Positions 7,853-15,774 are shown, counted from the stretch's first letter. The stretch is 31,472 nt of DNA from Ruminococcus difficilis (GCF_016680995.1 NZ_JAEQMG010000023.1:1-31472), one strand, 5' to 3'. Program-made: numbers and translations. Notes: generated from the letters alone by a model not told the origin.

Positions 7853-8308
7853 TTAATACGCTCCGAATACGCCTTGGAACGCTTCTTTTGAGTATAAAAT
7901 TTTCCCGTCTTTGTCGAGGACTACTATTGAGGATTCATACTTCGTTTCATCGCTTTTGAAATGAATTGTACAGTTGTCGCCGAGAATCATGTCGTCCGCG
8001 GAATAGAAGGCATGGTCGGAGTCGATGATTCTGACGATGTATTTGCCCTCGTCAAAGCTGCTTATTTCAACCGTTCTTTTATCTCCCGAATCCAGCTTGG
8101 AAATTGTTGCCGTGCCCCATAAGGAGGTTTTGCGGTTCTCTTCTGTCTGCGGAAGAATCCAGATATCGGCTTTTTCAACATCATTGACAAAGGTAACGGA
8201 AATCGTTTTATTCGGTTCAGTCATATCGGGTTCACCGTCCTTCTCTTTACATGAAAACAGAACAAAACATGTCATTGCGCACAGTAAAATCAATAGCAGC
8301 TTTTTCAT
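7853..8308 (-). CDS. Small secreted lipoprotein of unknown function
   Basis: 151 aa. The N-terminus is a lipoprotein signal: KK, then a hydrophobic stretch, then LFSC with Cys20 as the lipidated residue. The mature part starts with a charged, Pro-containing linker and contains beta-rich sequence (ISVTFVNDVEKADIWILP and KYIVRIIDSDHAFYSADDM) with no enzyme motif I recognise. It looks like a small beta-sandwich domain exposed on the outer face of the membrane. It is the first gene of a short - strand unit with the PPOX gene and has its own promoter upstream. Confidence 0.75.
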   Translation of the reverse strand: MKKLLLILLCAMTCFVLFSCKEKDGEPDMTEPNKTISVTFVNDVEKADIWILPQTEENRKTSLWGTATISKLDSGDKRTVEISSFDEGKYIVRIIDSDHAFYSADDMILGDNCTIHFKSDETKYESSIVVLDKDGKILYSKEAFQGVFGAY

Positions 8309-8339
8309 GCCTTTTCACCTCTGTGTCATCTCTTTTTTT

Positions 8340-8368
8340 ATAATAACAGATTATAAACCGCTTGTCTA
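8340..8368 (-). promoter_or_regulatory. Sigma-A-type promoter of the lipoprotein-PPOX unit
   Basis: Read on the - strand: -35 TAGACA (8368-8363), a 17-nt spacer, -10 TATTAT (8345-8340). It lies about 30 bases upstream of the lipoprotein start codon. Confidence 0.55.
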
Positions 8369-8424
8369 TAAACCGCAGCTAAAATACGGAGGTTATTGAA
8401 AAAAACCAAAGGGTGATATTTGTG

Positions 8425-8453
8425 TTGCTTATAATATCTGACTATGATAAAAT
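8425..8453 (+). promoter_or_regulatory. Sigma-A-type promoter with extended -10 for the dehydrogenase gene
   Basis: -35 TTGCTT (8425-8430), 17-nt spacer, -10 TAAAAT (8448-8453) preceded by TGA (8445-8447), an extended -10. The start codon of the dehydrogenase gene is 36 bases downstream, with an AAAGGAG site in between. Confidence 0.6.
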
Positions 8454-8489
8454 AATAGACAGTAATATTTTGCAAAGGAGAGTTGCTTC

Positions 8490-9437
8490 ATGAAAATCGT
8501 ATTACCTGACGCGCAGACCGTCGTTGACAGTCTTGTGAGCGCGGATTGTCTCAAGGAATTCGGCGAGGTAACGGAGTATGGCCTGCTGCGGTATGAGGAG
8601 GTCGCCGAGGCAATAGCCGACGCGGATATTGTCATCTGTAACAAAACGGTGATGGATGCTCACAGCATGCGCCTTGCAAAAAAGCTGAAATATATCGGGC
8701 TGTTTGCTACAGGCTTCAATAATATCGATGTGGAATACTGCCGCGCGCATGGTATTATCGTATGCAACGCCGGTTCATATTCGACAAACGCGGTTGCCCA
8801 GCATACCTTTGCGCTGATTCTGGAGCATTTTAACCGCGTCGCACAGTACAATCAATATGTTCAGGACGGCTTGTGGAAGCGCAGTCCGACTTTTTCACCC
8901 TTTGTATATCCGCTCAGCGAGTTGGCGGGAAAGACGCTCGGCATCGTCGGCCTTGGAGCCATTGGTCAGGCGGTTGCAAGAATCGCAAACGCATTTGAGA
9001 TGCGCGTGCTCGCCTGTAACCGAAGCAGGAAATCTGTCGACGGGGTAGAGCAGGTCGTCTTTGATACCCTTTTGGAACAAAGCGATATAGTTACAGTTCA
9101 TTGTCCGCTCAATGCCGATTCAAAGGATATGTTTAACCGTTCGGCATTTGCGAAAATGAAACGCGGCGCACTGTTTGTCAACACCGCGCGCGGCGGCGTG
9201 ATGGTAGAGCGCGACTTGTCTGAAGCGCTGGAAAGCGGTCACCTCGGCGGAGCGTGTATCGACACGCTGCGTGTCGAACCTATGGAGGAGGATTGTGTTC
9301 TAATGGGCGCAGGAAACTGCCTTATTACTCCGCACATCGCATGGGCGCCTGTTGAGACCAGACAGAGGCTGATGGGGATTGTAGCAAATAATATCCGCGC
9401 GTTTCTGGACGGCAACCCCATGAATGTAGTCAGCTGA
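8490..9437 (+). CDS. D-isomer-specific 2-hydroxyacid dehydrogenase (glycerate dehydrogenase/hydroxypyruvate reductase-like)
   Basis: 315 aa, the usual length of the family. The catalytic and NAD(H)-binding domains are complete: GLGAIGQAVA (Rossmann glycine motif, about residues 155-164), NTARGG with the substrate-binding Arg, the VEPMEED region with the acidic partner, and TPHIAWAPVETRQRLM with the catalytic His. The HIAWA-x3-R-x-R-LM ending is characteristic of the glycerate dehydrogenase (HprA) branch rather than of D-lactate dehydrogenase or SerA, and no ACT domain follows. The predicted reaction is NAD(P)H-dependent reduction of hydroxypyruvate or a similar 2-oxoacid in the cytoplasm. It has its own promoter and terminator and stands alone as a transcription unit. 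Confidence 0.9.
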   Translation: MKIVLPDAQTVVDSLVSADCLKEFGEVTEYGLLRYEEVAEAIADADIVICNKTVMDAHSMRLAKKLKYIGLFATGFNNIDVEYCRAHGIIVCNAGSYSTNAVAQHTFALILEHFNRVAQYNQYVQDGLWKRSPTFSPFVYPLSELAGKTLGIVGLGAIGQAVARIANAFEMRVLACNRSRKSVDGVEQVVFDTLLEQSDIVTVHCPLNADSKDMFNRSAFAKMKRGALFVNTARGGVMVERDLSEALESGHLGGACIDTLRVEPMEEDCVLMGAGNCLITPHIAWAPVETRQRLMGIVANNIRAFLDGNPMNVVS

Positions 9438-9445
9438 TAACGTGG

Positions 9446-9472
9446 AAAGCCCGCAATTTCGCGGGCTTTTTC
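9446..9472 (+). terminator. Intrinsic terminator after the dehydrogenase gene
   Basis: Stem AAAGCCCGC (9446-9454) with GCGGGCTTT (9461-9469), 6-nt loop, followed by a T-run continuing to about 9471. It begins 9 bases after the stop codon. Confidence 0.9.
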
Positions 9473-9555
9473 TGCGTTTGCGGCGTTGTTTGGGATAAGG
9501 CTTTTGCTGACATATGTGCAGGTGATATTAAATGCCTGAGGTTGTATTACGGTTT

Positions 9556-9731
9556 TTGGACAAAATGGAATAAGTGCTTATTTTATGGGGCTCCCTATTG
9601 CTATTCGTCGAATTTTTTGATAAAATATACATATAGATGTTTTAGGACAAAGCGATTCTAAAAAGAAAATCACGTATATTGCTAATGTAGGTCTTTCTTG
9701 AACGCCTGTTGCTGCATGGCGTTTTTGTTTT
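9556..9731 (+). ncRNA. Candidate small RNA: promoter at 9556-9584 and terminator hairpin at 9701-9731
   Basis: The space between the dehydrogenase gene and the polysaccharide operon is 648 bases (9438-10085) with no convincing coding frame. Inside it, TTGGAC (9556-9561), 17 nt, TATTTT (9579-9584) forms a weak sigma-A-like promoter. About 115 bases downstream, AACGCC (9701-9706) pairs with GGCGTT (9718-9723), followed by TTTGTTTT, which looks like an intrinsic terminator with no gene in front of it. The predicted transcript would be about 140 nt from around 9591. I recognise no known RNA family in it. From 9732 to 9870 I see only an isolated TTGACA (9777-9782) with a poor -10. Confidence 0.3.
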
Positions 9732-9879
9732 GGAAAAGACTGATTACGATCCCGATTCAGGCGCGCACAGAGAGAATTGACATATTCTGCTTGTGACCGA
9801 TAAAGCGACTGATAGCGATTGTATAACAAAAAAAAGTTAATAAAAAAATTGATGTTAGTCCTAAATGACAAAAATGCGC

Positions 9880-9893
9880 TCATGACCTCATGA
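9880..9893. promoter_or_regulatory. Paired TCATGA palindromes upstream of the polysaccharide promoter
   Basis: Two copies of the palindrome TCATGA, at 9880-9885 and 9888-9893, sit within the direct repeat CTCATGA with an 8-bp period. They end 16 bases upstream of the -35 box, a position where an activator could bind. Short palindromes arise by chance, so this is weak. Confidence 0.25.
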
Positions 9894-9908
9894 TTTGCTT
9901 GAAAATCC

Positions 9909-9937
9909 TTGACTTTTGGGAACCGTAATGATATCAT
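9909..9937 (+). promoter_or_regulatory. Sigma-A-type promoter of the polysaccharide operon
   Basis: -35 TTGACT (9909-9914), exact 17-nt spacer, -10 TATCAT (9932-9937). Transcription would begin near 9944, giving an untranslated leader of about 140 bases before the first gene. No comparable promoter was noticed in the small gaps within the operon. Confidence 0.65.
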
Positions 9938-9960
9938 CGTTATGCTAAGAGGAGAGGAAT

Positions 9961-10068
9961 ACCCTTTGGTCGTAAAAGGTCAAAACGACCGTTTTTTAGG
10001 GTTTTCTAAGATGTTATACAGGGTTGTTTTGTGGTGAGAATGGTCAATCTCATTTTGTTGATACAACC
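9961..10068 (+). promoter_or_regulatory. Structured 5' leader of the polysaccharide operon with attenuator-like hairpin
   Basis: GGTCGT (9968-9973) pairs with ACGACC (9985-9990), followed by G and six Ts (9992-9997), the form of an intrinsic terminator placed inside the leader. An outer pair ACCCT (9961-9965) with AGGGT (9998-10002) could close around it. The loop also holds a second GGTC (9978-9981) that can pair with the same GACC, allowing alternative folds. A second structure follows: GGTTGT (10022-10027) with ACAACC (10063-10068), enclosing TGAGA (10035-10039) with TCTCA (10048-10052). It ends just before the AGGAAG ribosome binding site (10073-10078). This suggests control of elongation or translation. 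No regulator of the NusG/LoaP kind is seen in the window. Confidence 0.5.
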
Positions 10069-10085
10069 GGTTAGGAAGTGCTTTG

Positions 10086-11132
10086 ATGAATCACATTGAT
10101 TTGAATAACAAAACAATAATAGTTACCGGAGCCGCAGGCTTTATTGGCGCAAATCTGGTGAAAAGATTGCTGGCTGATGTACCCACGGCGAAGATAATCG
10201 GTATTGACAGCGTGAATGATTACTACGACGTAAGGCTTAAGGAGTATCGCCTCGACGAGCTGAGCAGGAATGATTCTTTCACATTCATAAAAGGGAATAT
10301 TGCGGACAAAGAGCTGATCGAAGCTGTGTTTGAAAAATACAGACCGGATGTTGTTGTAAATCTCGCCGCTCAGGCAGGTGTGCGCTATTCGATCACCAAT
10401 CCTGACGCGTACATAGAATCCAACTTGGTTGGATTTTTCAATATTCTCGAGGCTTGCCGTAATTATCCTGTCGAGCATCTGGTATATGCTTCAAGTTCAT
10501 CGGTTTACGGTACAAACAAGAAGGTTCCCTACTCTACCGACGATAAGGTGGATAATCCCGTTTCACTTTATGCGGCAACAAAAAAGTCCAACGAGCTGAT
10601 GGCTCACGCCTATTCAAAGCTTTACAACATTCCGTCAACGGGACTTAGGTTCTTTACGGTTTACGGTCCTGCGGGACGCCCTGATATGGCTTATTTCGGT
10701 TTTACCAACAAGCTTGTTAACGGAGAAACAATCAAGATTTTCAATTTCGGCAACTGCAAGCGTGACTTCACCTTTGTAGACGATATCGTCGAGGGCGTTG
10801 TCAGGGTAATGCAGGGTGCGCCCGAAAAGAAAAACGGTGAGGACGGTCTGCCCGTTCCTCCGTATGCAGTCTACAACATCGGCAACAATCAGCCGGAGAA
10901 TCTGCTTGATTTCGTACAGATTCTGTCTGAGGAACTTGTCCGCGCGGGCGTGCTTCCCGGGGACTATGACTTTGAGTCTCACAAAGAGCTTGTTCCCATG
11001 CAGCCGGGCGATGTGCCGATTACATTTGCCGATACAGACGCTCTTGAGAGAGATTACGGCTTCAAGCCAAGTACATCGTTGCGTGACGGCTTGAGAAAGT
11101 TTGCAGAGTGGTACAAAGAGTTCTATATGTAA
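10086..11132 (+). CDS. UDP-glucuronate 4-epimerase-like extended SDR
   Basis: 348 aa from the ATG at 10086; a TTG three bases earlier could also be read, but AGGAAG at 10073-10078 is spaced best for the ATG. The NAD-binding GAAGFIGANL, the acidic residue at GIDSVNDYYD, SSSSVYG and YAATKKSNE (catalytic Tyr and Lys) are all present. The runs YYDVRLKEYRLDEL and FFTVYGPAGRPDMAYFGFT are typical of the UDP-glucuronate 4-epimerase (GAE/CapI/WbpP-neighbour) branch, which makes UDP-galacturonate. It is the first gene of the polysaccharide operon and is followed 12 bp later by UDP-glucose dehydrogenase, which supplies its substrate; the two steps form a coherent UDP-GalA route. Confidence 0.88.
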   Translation: MNHIDLNNKTIIVTGAAGFIGANLVKRLLADVPTAKIIGIDSVNDYYDVRLKEYRLDELSRNDSFTFIKGNIADKELIEAVFEKYRPDVVVNLAAQAGVRYSITNPDAYIESNLVGFFNILEACRNYPVEHLVYASSSSVYGTNKKVPYSTDDKVDNPVSLYAATKKSNELMAHAYSKLYNIPSTGLRFFTVYGPAGRPDMAYFGFTNKLVNGETIKIFNFGNCKRDFTFVDDIVEGVVRVMQGAPEKKNGEDGLPVPPYAVYNIGNNQPENLLDFVQILSEELVRAGVLPGDYDFESHKELVPMQPGDVPITFADTDALERDYGFKPSTSLRDGLRKFAEWYKEFYM

Positions 11133-11144
11133 GGATGGTCGAAA

Positions 11145-12389
11145 ATGGATAGTAAGTATACAATTGCGGTCGCGGGAACAGGCTATGTCGGATTGTCGAT
11201 TGCCACATTGCTGTCACAGCATAACAAGGTTTATGCAGTGGATATCATTCCTGAGAAAGTCGAGCTTATCAACAGGAAAAAGTCTCCGATTCAGGATGAT
11301 TATATAGAGAAGTACCTCGCAGAAAAGGAACTTGATTTAACGGCGACATTAGACGCGGAAGCGGCCTATAAGGACGCCGATTTCGTAGTGATTGCAGCGC
11401 CTACCAATTATGACAGCAAGACGCAGCATTTTGATACCTCGGCGGTTGAGGCTGTTATAAAGCTGGTAATGCAGTACAATCCCAACGCGATAATGGTTAT
11501 TAAATCCACCATTCCTGTCGGATATACCAAGTCGATCAGAGAAAAGACAGGAAGCAAAAACATTATTTTCAGCCCGGAGTTTCTCAGAGAATCAAAGGCG
11601 CTTTACGATAACCTCTATCCCAGCCGCATAATTGTCGGAACGGATATGGCCGATGAGAGACTTGTTGATGCAGCCCATACCTTTGCGGGACTTTTACAGG
11701 ACGGGGCAATTAAAAAGGATATAGAAATCTTATTTATGGGCTTTACCGAAGCGGAAGCGGTCAAGCTGTTTGCGAATACCTATCTTGCCCTGCGTGTCAG
11801 CTATTTTAATGAGCTGGATACATACGCGGAGATGAAGGGCCTTAATACTCAGCAGATCATCGAGGGCGTATGTCTTGATCCGAGAATCGGAACACACTAC
11901 AACAACCCTTCATTCGGATACGGCGGCTATTGTCTGCCAAAGGATACCAAGCAGCTTCTTGCGAATTATGCCGAGGTTCCCGAAAACCTGATTGAAGCCA
12001 TTGTTGAGAGCAACAGGACGAGGAAGGATTTCATTTCCAACAGAGTGCTTGAAATCGCAGGGGCTTACGGAGCCGACGCCAGCTATGACAGGGCGAAGGA
12101 AAAAGAGGTTATTATCGGCGTATATCGCCTGACCATGAAGAGCAACAGCGATAACTTCCGTCAAAGCTCTATCCAGGGAGTAATGAAGCGCATAAAGGCA
12201 AAGGGCGCGACTGTGATCGTATATGAGCCTACGCTTGAAGACGGTTCCACATTCTTTGGCAGCAAGGTTGTAAATGATCTTGAGAAGTTCAAAGCTGTGT
12301 CGCAGGCGATCATCGCAAACCGTTATGACAGCTGTCTGGACGATGTAAAAGAAAAGGTTTATACGAGAGATCTGTTTAGAAGAGACTAA
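11145..12389 (+). CDS. ugd: UDP-glucose 6-dehydrogenase
   Basis: 414 aa, the typical length. The N-terminal Rossmann motif [10 protein letters not shown], the FSPEFLRES segment, the helix [20 protein letters not shown] with the conserved Lys and Asn, and GGYCLPKDT with the catalytic Cys are all present. It oxidises UDP-glucose twice with NAD+ to UDP-glucuronate in the cytoplasm. The enzyme is of the shorter class common in Firmicutes and Gram-negative capsule loci. With the upstream epimerase it would provide both UDP-GlcA and UDP-GalA for polymer assembly. The gene is preceded by a weak AAGGATGG ribosome binding site. Confidence 0.95.
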   Translation: MDSKYTIAVAGTGYVGLSIATLLSQHNKVYAVDIIPEKVELINRKKSPIQDDYIEKYLAEKELDLTATLDAEAAYKDADFVVIAAPTNYDSKTQHFDTSAVEAVIKLVMQYNPNAIMVIKSTIPVGYTKSIREKTGSKNIIFSPEFLRESKALYDNLYPSRIIVGTDMADERLVDAAHTFAGLLQDGAIKKDIEILFMGFTEAEAVKLFANTYLALRVSYFNELDTYAEMKGLNTQQIIEGVCLDPRIGTHYNNPSFGYGGYCLPKDTKQLLANYAEVPENLIEAIVESNRTRKDFISNRVLEIAGAYGADASYDRAKEKEVIIGVYRLTMKSNSDNFRQSSIQGVMKRIKAKGATVIVYEPTLEDGSTFFGSKVVNDLEKFKAVSQAIIANRYDSCLDDVKEKVYTRDLFRRD

Positions 12390-12408
12390 CAATAGGAGCT
12401 GTGCAATT

Positions 12409-13188
12409 ATGAAAGCTGTGATTTTAGCAGGAGGTTTTGGTACCCGTATTTCAGAAGAATCTGTGCTCAAACCGAAGCCGATGATTGAAATAGGCGGTAT
12501 GCCGATACTGTGGCACATAATGAAGACGTATTCATATTACGGAATCAATGAGTTTATTATTTGCGCGGGATACAAGCAACACTATATCAAGGAATGGTTT
12601 GCGGATTATTTTCTGCATACCTCTGATGTCACGTTTGACTTTACAAACGGTCAGAATGAAATGATTGTTCACAACAGAAAAGCCGAACCCTGGAAGGTGA
12701 CAGTTGTTGATACGGGTTTAAACACCCAGACAGGCGGCAGGGTAAAACGTATCAGGGAATATATCGGTGACGAAACCTTCCTTCTGACCTACGGCGACGC
12801 GGTTGGAGATATCAATATCAAGGAACTGATTGAGTATCATAAGACTATGGGAAAGATCGGAACCGTTTCTGTTTATAATTTCGGACAGAACAAAGGCGTT
12901 CTTGAGGTTCAGCCTGATGGTACTGTCGGAGCTTTCAGAGAAAAAAGCGATCTGGACGGCGATCTGATAAATATTGGCTTTATGGTTTATGAGCCTCAGT
13001 TATTTGACTATATAGATGATGATTCCACAGTGTTCGAAAAGGAGCCGATGGTCAGGCTGGTTGAGGAAAATCAGCTTTGCGCGTACACACACAAGGGCTA
13101 TTGGCAGTGTATGGATACCCTCAGGGAGAAACAGCAGCTTGAAAAGCTCTGGAATGAAGGCAGGGCACCCTGGAAGCTTTGGAAATAA
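12409..13188 (+). CDS. rfbF: Glucose-1-phosphate cytidylyltransferase
   Basis: 259 aa, the normal length of RfbF/DdhA/AscA. The nucleotidyltransferase signature LAGGFGTRISEES followed by KPKPMIEIGG is complete, and GYKQHYIKEWFADYFLHTSD plus TGLNTQTGGRVKRIREYIGD are characteristic of the cytidylyltransferase rather than the UTP or dTTP enzymes. It makes CDP-glucose from CTP and glucose 1-phosphate, the entry to CDP-linked deoxysugars. It is followed 14 bp later by CDP-glucose 4,6-dehydratase, an almost invariant partner. Confidence 0.95.
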   Translation: MKAVILAGGFGTRISEESVLKPKPMIEIGGMPILWHIMKTYSYYGINEFIICAGYKQHYIKEWFADYFLHTSDVTFDFTNGQNEMIVHNRKAEPWKVTVVDTGLNTQTGGRVKRIREYIGDETFLLTYGDAVGDINIKELIEYHKTMGKIGTVSVYNFGQNKGVLEVQPDGTVGAFREKSDLDGDLINIGFMVYEPQLFDYIDDDSTVFEKEPMVRLVEENQLCAYTHKGYWQCMDTLREKQQLEKLWNEGRAPWKLWK

Positions 13189-13202
13189 TTGCGGAGGACA
13201 AT

Positions 13203-14258
13203 ATGGAATTTGACTTAAGTATTTACAAAGGTAAAAGCGTGTTCGTCACAGGGCATACAGGCTTTAAGGGTTCGTGGCTCTGCAAGATCCTTTCGGGTGC
13301 AGGCGCGGTCGTAACGGGCTATTCGCTGAATCCGCCGACAGAGCCTTCTCTGTTTGAGATTGCAGGTATCGCGAGCGACATCACCTCAGTGATCGGCGAT
13401 ATCAGGGATTATAAAAGCCTTAAGGCCGCTTTTGACAAGGCGCAGCCCGAAATAGTTCTTCATCTTGCAGCTCAGCCTATTGTCCGCGACAGTTATAAGG
13501 AGCCTGCCTATACATATGAGACAAATGTCATGGGCACGGTAAATATCCTTGAATGCGTACGAAACAGCGATTGTGTAAAATCTTTCTTGAATGTTACTAC
13601 CGACAAGGTTTATCTGAATAAGGAATGGGCATGGGGCTATCGTGAAAACGAAGAGCTGGACGGATTTGACCCGTATTCGAATTCAAAATCATGCTCTGAG
13701 CTTGTAACGCACAGCTATAAAAACAGCTTTTTCAGTGACGGCAAAGTGGCTGTATCTACTGCGCGCGCAGGAAACGTTATCGGCGGCGGCGATTTCGCGA
13801 ATGACAGGATCATTCCCGATTGCATCAGAGCAGCACAAAAGCATGAAGATATTATCGTAAGGAATCCTTTTTCTACAAGACCTTATCAACACGTCCTTGA
13901 GCCGCTGTTCGCTTATCTGATGATAGCCGCAAAGCAATATGAAGATAATCGCTTTGCTGGGTATTATAACGTTGGTCCCGATGACAGCGACTGCTTTGAA
14001 ACAGGCGCGCTTGTCGATTTGTTTATTAAGCACTGGGGCGACGGCATGAAGTGGATTAACCGTTATGACGGCGGCCCTCATGAAGCAAATTTCCTGAAAC
14101 TGGATTGTTCCAAATTAAAAACGACCTTCGGTTGGCATCCGCGCTGGAACCTTGACAAGGCCATAGAAAAGGTTGTGGAATGGAGCAAGTGCTGGCTGAA
14201 TAATGAAGATGTGAGGGTCTGCATGGACAGACAGATAGAAGAATTCTTTGATTTGTAG
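13203..14258 (+). CDS. rfbG: CDP-glucose 4,6-dehydratase
   Basis: 351 aa from the ATG at 13203. An upstream in-frame ATG at 13179 would overlap rfbF, but the GGAGG at 13192-13196 favours 13203. The motifs VTGHTGFKGSWL (NAD binding, with the HTGFKGSW form distinctive of RfbG), NVTTDKVY and YSNSKSCSEL (catalytic Tyr and Lys) are present. It converts CDP-glucose to CDP-4-keto-6-deoxyglucose, the branch point for CDP-6-deoxy- and 3,6-dideoxyhexoses. No genes for the E1 dehydrase and E3 reductase of 3-deoxygenation follow, so the product is probably a 6-deoxyhexose. Confidence 0.95.
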   Translation: MEFDLSIYKGKSVFVTGHTGFKGSWLCKILSGAGAVVTGYSLNPPTEPSLFEIAGIASDITSVIGDIRDYKSLKAAFDKAQPEIVLHLAAQPIVRDSYKEPAYTYETNVMGTVNILECVRNSDCVKSFLNVTTDKVYLNKEWAWGYRENEELDGFDPYSNSKSCSELVTHSYKNSFFSDGKVAVSTARAGNVIGGGDFANDRIIPDCIRAAQKHEDIIVRNPFSTRPYQHVLEPLFAYLMIAAKQYEDNRFAGYYNVGPDDSDCFETGALVDLFIKHWGDGMKWINRYDGGPHEANFLKLDCSKLKTTFGWHPRWNLDKAIEKVVEWSKCWLNNEDVRVCMDRQIEEFFDL

Positions 14259-14270
14259 GAGGAGCTATCC

Positions 14271-15182
14271 ATGAAAAACGTCATTATTACGGGAGCAGAC
14301 GGTTTTGTCGGCAGCTATACGGTTCAGAAGTTCCTTGAAGAGGGAATGAACGTACTTGCAATCGATATTTCCGAAAAACCGAACAGACTCAAAGAGCACA
14401 AGAACCTGACCTACTTACAGTGTGACATCAACAATACCGAAAATCTGAAGGCGGCTGTCACCGCGGATAAATATGACACCTTCGTTCATTTTGCATGGGC
14501 GGGTTCCGCTGGTACGGCGCGTATTGATTATGAGCTTCAGATGAAAAACGCGCTTACGACCGTTGAATGCGTAAAAGCTGCAAAGGAGCTTGGCTGCACA
14601 AGGTTTGTATGCGCCGGAAGTATTATGGAGTATGAAGTCGAGGCAGCTGTTCATACCCAGGAAAGCAGACCCGGTATGGGTTATATTTACGGTATGGGCA
14701 AGCACATAGCGCATTGCATGAGTAAAGCTGTTGCGGCAAATATCGGTATCGACCTTGTATGGCCGATGATAACCAATGCTTACGGAGCAGGCGAGCTGTC
14801 GCCGAGATTTGTTAATACAACTATCCGCAAGATTATCAATAACGAGCCGCTGCAGTTTACGGCTGCAACTCAGAATTATGATTTTGTGTATGTTACCGAT
14901 GTCGCAAACGCGTTTTATCTTATCGCGAAAAACGGAAAGCCGTTCTGTGAATATATGATTGGAAGCGGAAACGCCAAGCCGCTGAAGGAATTCATTTACG
15001 AGATGCAGCAGGCTCTTGCTCCCGATACTGTTCCGCTGTTTGGCGACGTACCGTTTACGGGCACTAATATGCCGCTTGAAACCTTCAGCACGGAGAATAC
15101 CGAGAAGGATACAGGCTTTAAGCCGGCGGTCAGCTTTGCAGAGGGAACAAAAATGACAATGGATTGGCTGAAAACGATCTGA
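14271..15182 (+). CDS. Extended SDR, probable CDP-4-keto-6-deoxyhexose reductase
   Basis: 303 aa, close in length to CDP-abequose/paratose synthase-type reductases. GADGFVGS is the nucleotide-binding glycine motif, CAGSIMEYE carries the Ser, and YIYGMGKHIAH the YxxxK catalytic pair. The C-terminal part (SGNAKPLKEFIYEMQQAL and GFKPAVSFAEGTKMTMDWL) resembles NDP-sugar epimerase/reductases. It lies between the CDP-glucose 4,6-dehydratase and an RmlC-like cupin, so the best guess is reduction of the 4-keto group of the CDP-sugar. Substrate stereochemistry cannot be read from sequence, and an epimerase function remains possible. The GGAGGAG site is strong. Confidence 0.8.
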   Translation: MKNVIITGADGFVGSYTVQKFLEEGMNVLAIDISEKPNRLKEHKNLTYLQCDINNTENLKAAVTADKYDTFVHFAWAGSAGTARIDYELQMKNALTTVECVKAAKELGCTRFVCAGSIMEYEVEAAVHTQESRPGMGYIYGMGKHIAHCMSKAVAANIGIDLVWPMITNAYGAGELSPRFVNTTIRKIINNEPLQFTAATQNYDFVYVTDVANAFYLIAKNGKPFCEYMIGSGNAKPLKEFIYEMQQALAPDTVPLFGDVPFTGTNMPLETFSTENTEKDTGFKPAVSFAEGTKMTMDWLKTI

Positions 15183-15192
15183 CGGAGGAAAA

Positions 15193-15768
15193 ATGGTACA
15201 GAAATTTGATTTTCAGGAGCTTGAGCTTAAAGGAGCTTATTTGATAAAGCCTTTCTTTGCCGATGATAACAGAGGCGGTTTTGTCAAGGATTACAACATA
15301 GATACCTTCAAGGCAAACGGCATCGACCATGAGCTGAAGGAGGTCTTTTATACAATATCAAAGCGCGGCGTAATCAGAGCCACTCATTTTCAGCTTGTTA
15401 AGCAGCAGGCGAAGCTCGTTCGCTGCGTCAGCGGCCATGTATACGACGTAATTGTTGATTTGCGTCCCGATTCTCCTACTTTCGGACAATGGAGAGGTTT
15501 TGACCTTACAGGAGAAAACATGAACTGTCTGCTTGTACCGCAGTATTTCGGTCACGGCTATCTTGTAATTGAGGATTCCGTAGTGAGCTACAAGTGCGGC
15601 GAGGTATTCTACGGTGAGGGTGATTCCGGGATTATGTACAATGATCCCGATATCGGAATCAAGTGGCCTTTTGAACTCATCGGCGGCGAGGAAAATCTTA
15701 TAATCAGTGAAAAGGATAAGAAGCTGATGAGCTTCTCTGATTATAAAAAAATAATAAATCGGAGATGA
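15193..15768 (+). CDS. RmlC-like cupin sugar epimerase with Tyr-to-Phe change at the catalytic position
   Basis: 191 aa, the size of dTDP-4-dehydrorhamnose 3,5-epimerase. The catalytic His is present in IRATHFQ (RGLHFQ in true RmlC) and the YNDPDIGIKW segment is kept. Aligned gap-free with the RmlC encoded at 24344, YKCGEVFYGE faces YKCDDFYHPN, so the position of the conserved catalytic Tyr holds Phe, with a Tyr shifted one place. The DNQSxS loop before the His is also changed to YTISKR. It lies directly after the CDP-sugar genes, so its substrate is probably CDP-4-keto-6-deoxyglucose, and it may epimerise a single centre rather than C3 and C5. Similar cupins include AscE and TylM3-type enzymes. 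Confidence 0.82.
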   Translation: MVQKFDFQELELKGAYLIKPFFADDNRGGFVKDYNIDTFKANGIDHELKEVFYTISKRGVIRATHFQLVKQQAKLVRCVSGHVYDVIVDLRPDSPTFGQWRGFDLTGENMNCLLVPQYFGHGYLVIEDSVVSYKCGEVFYGEGDSGIMYNDPDIGIKWPFELIGGEENLIISEKDKKLMSFSDYKKIINRR

Positions 15769-15774
15769 GTTACT

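Noticed and set aside
9578..9937. 119-codon frame on the - strand in the intergenic region
   Set aside because: There is no ribosome binding site, it covers the promoter of the polysaccharide operon, and the product has no recognisable pattern.
11910..12518. 202-codon frame on the - strand
   Set aside because: It spans the end of ugd and the start of rfbF antisense to both; no start signal or domain was seen.
13179..13203. Upstream start for the CDP-glucose dehydratase
   Set aside because: The ATG at 13179 overlaps rfbF and has no ribosome site, while GGAGG at 13192-13196 serves the ATG at 13203.
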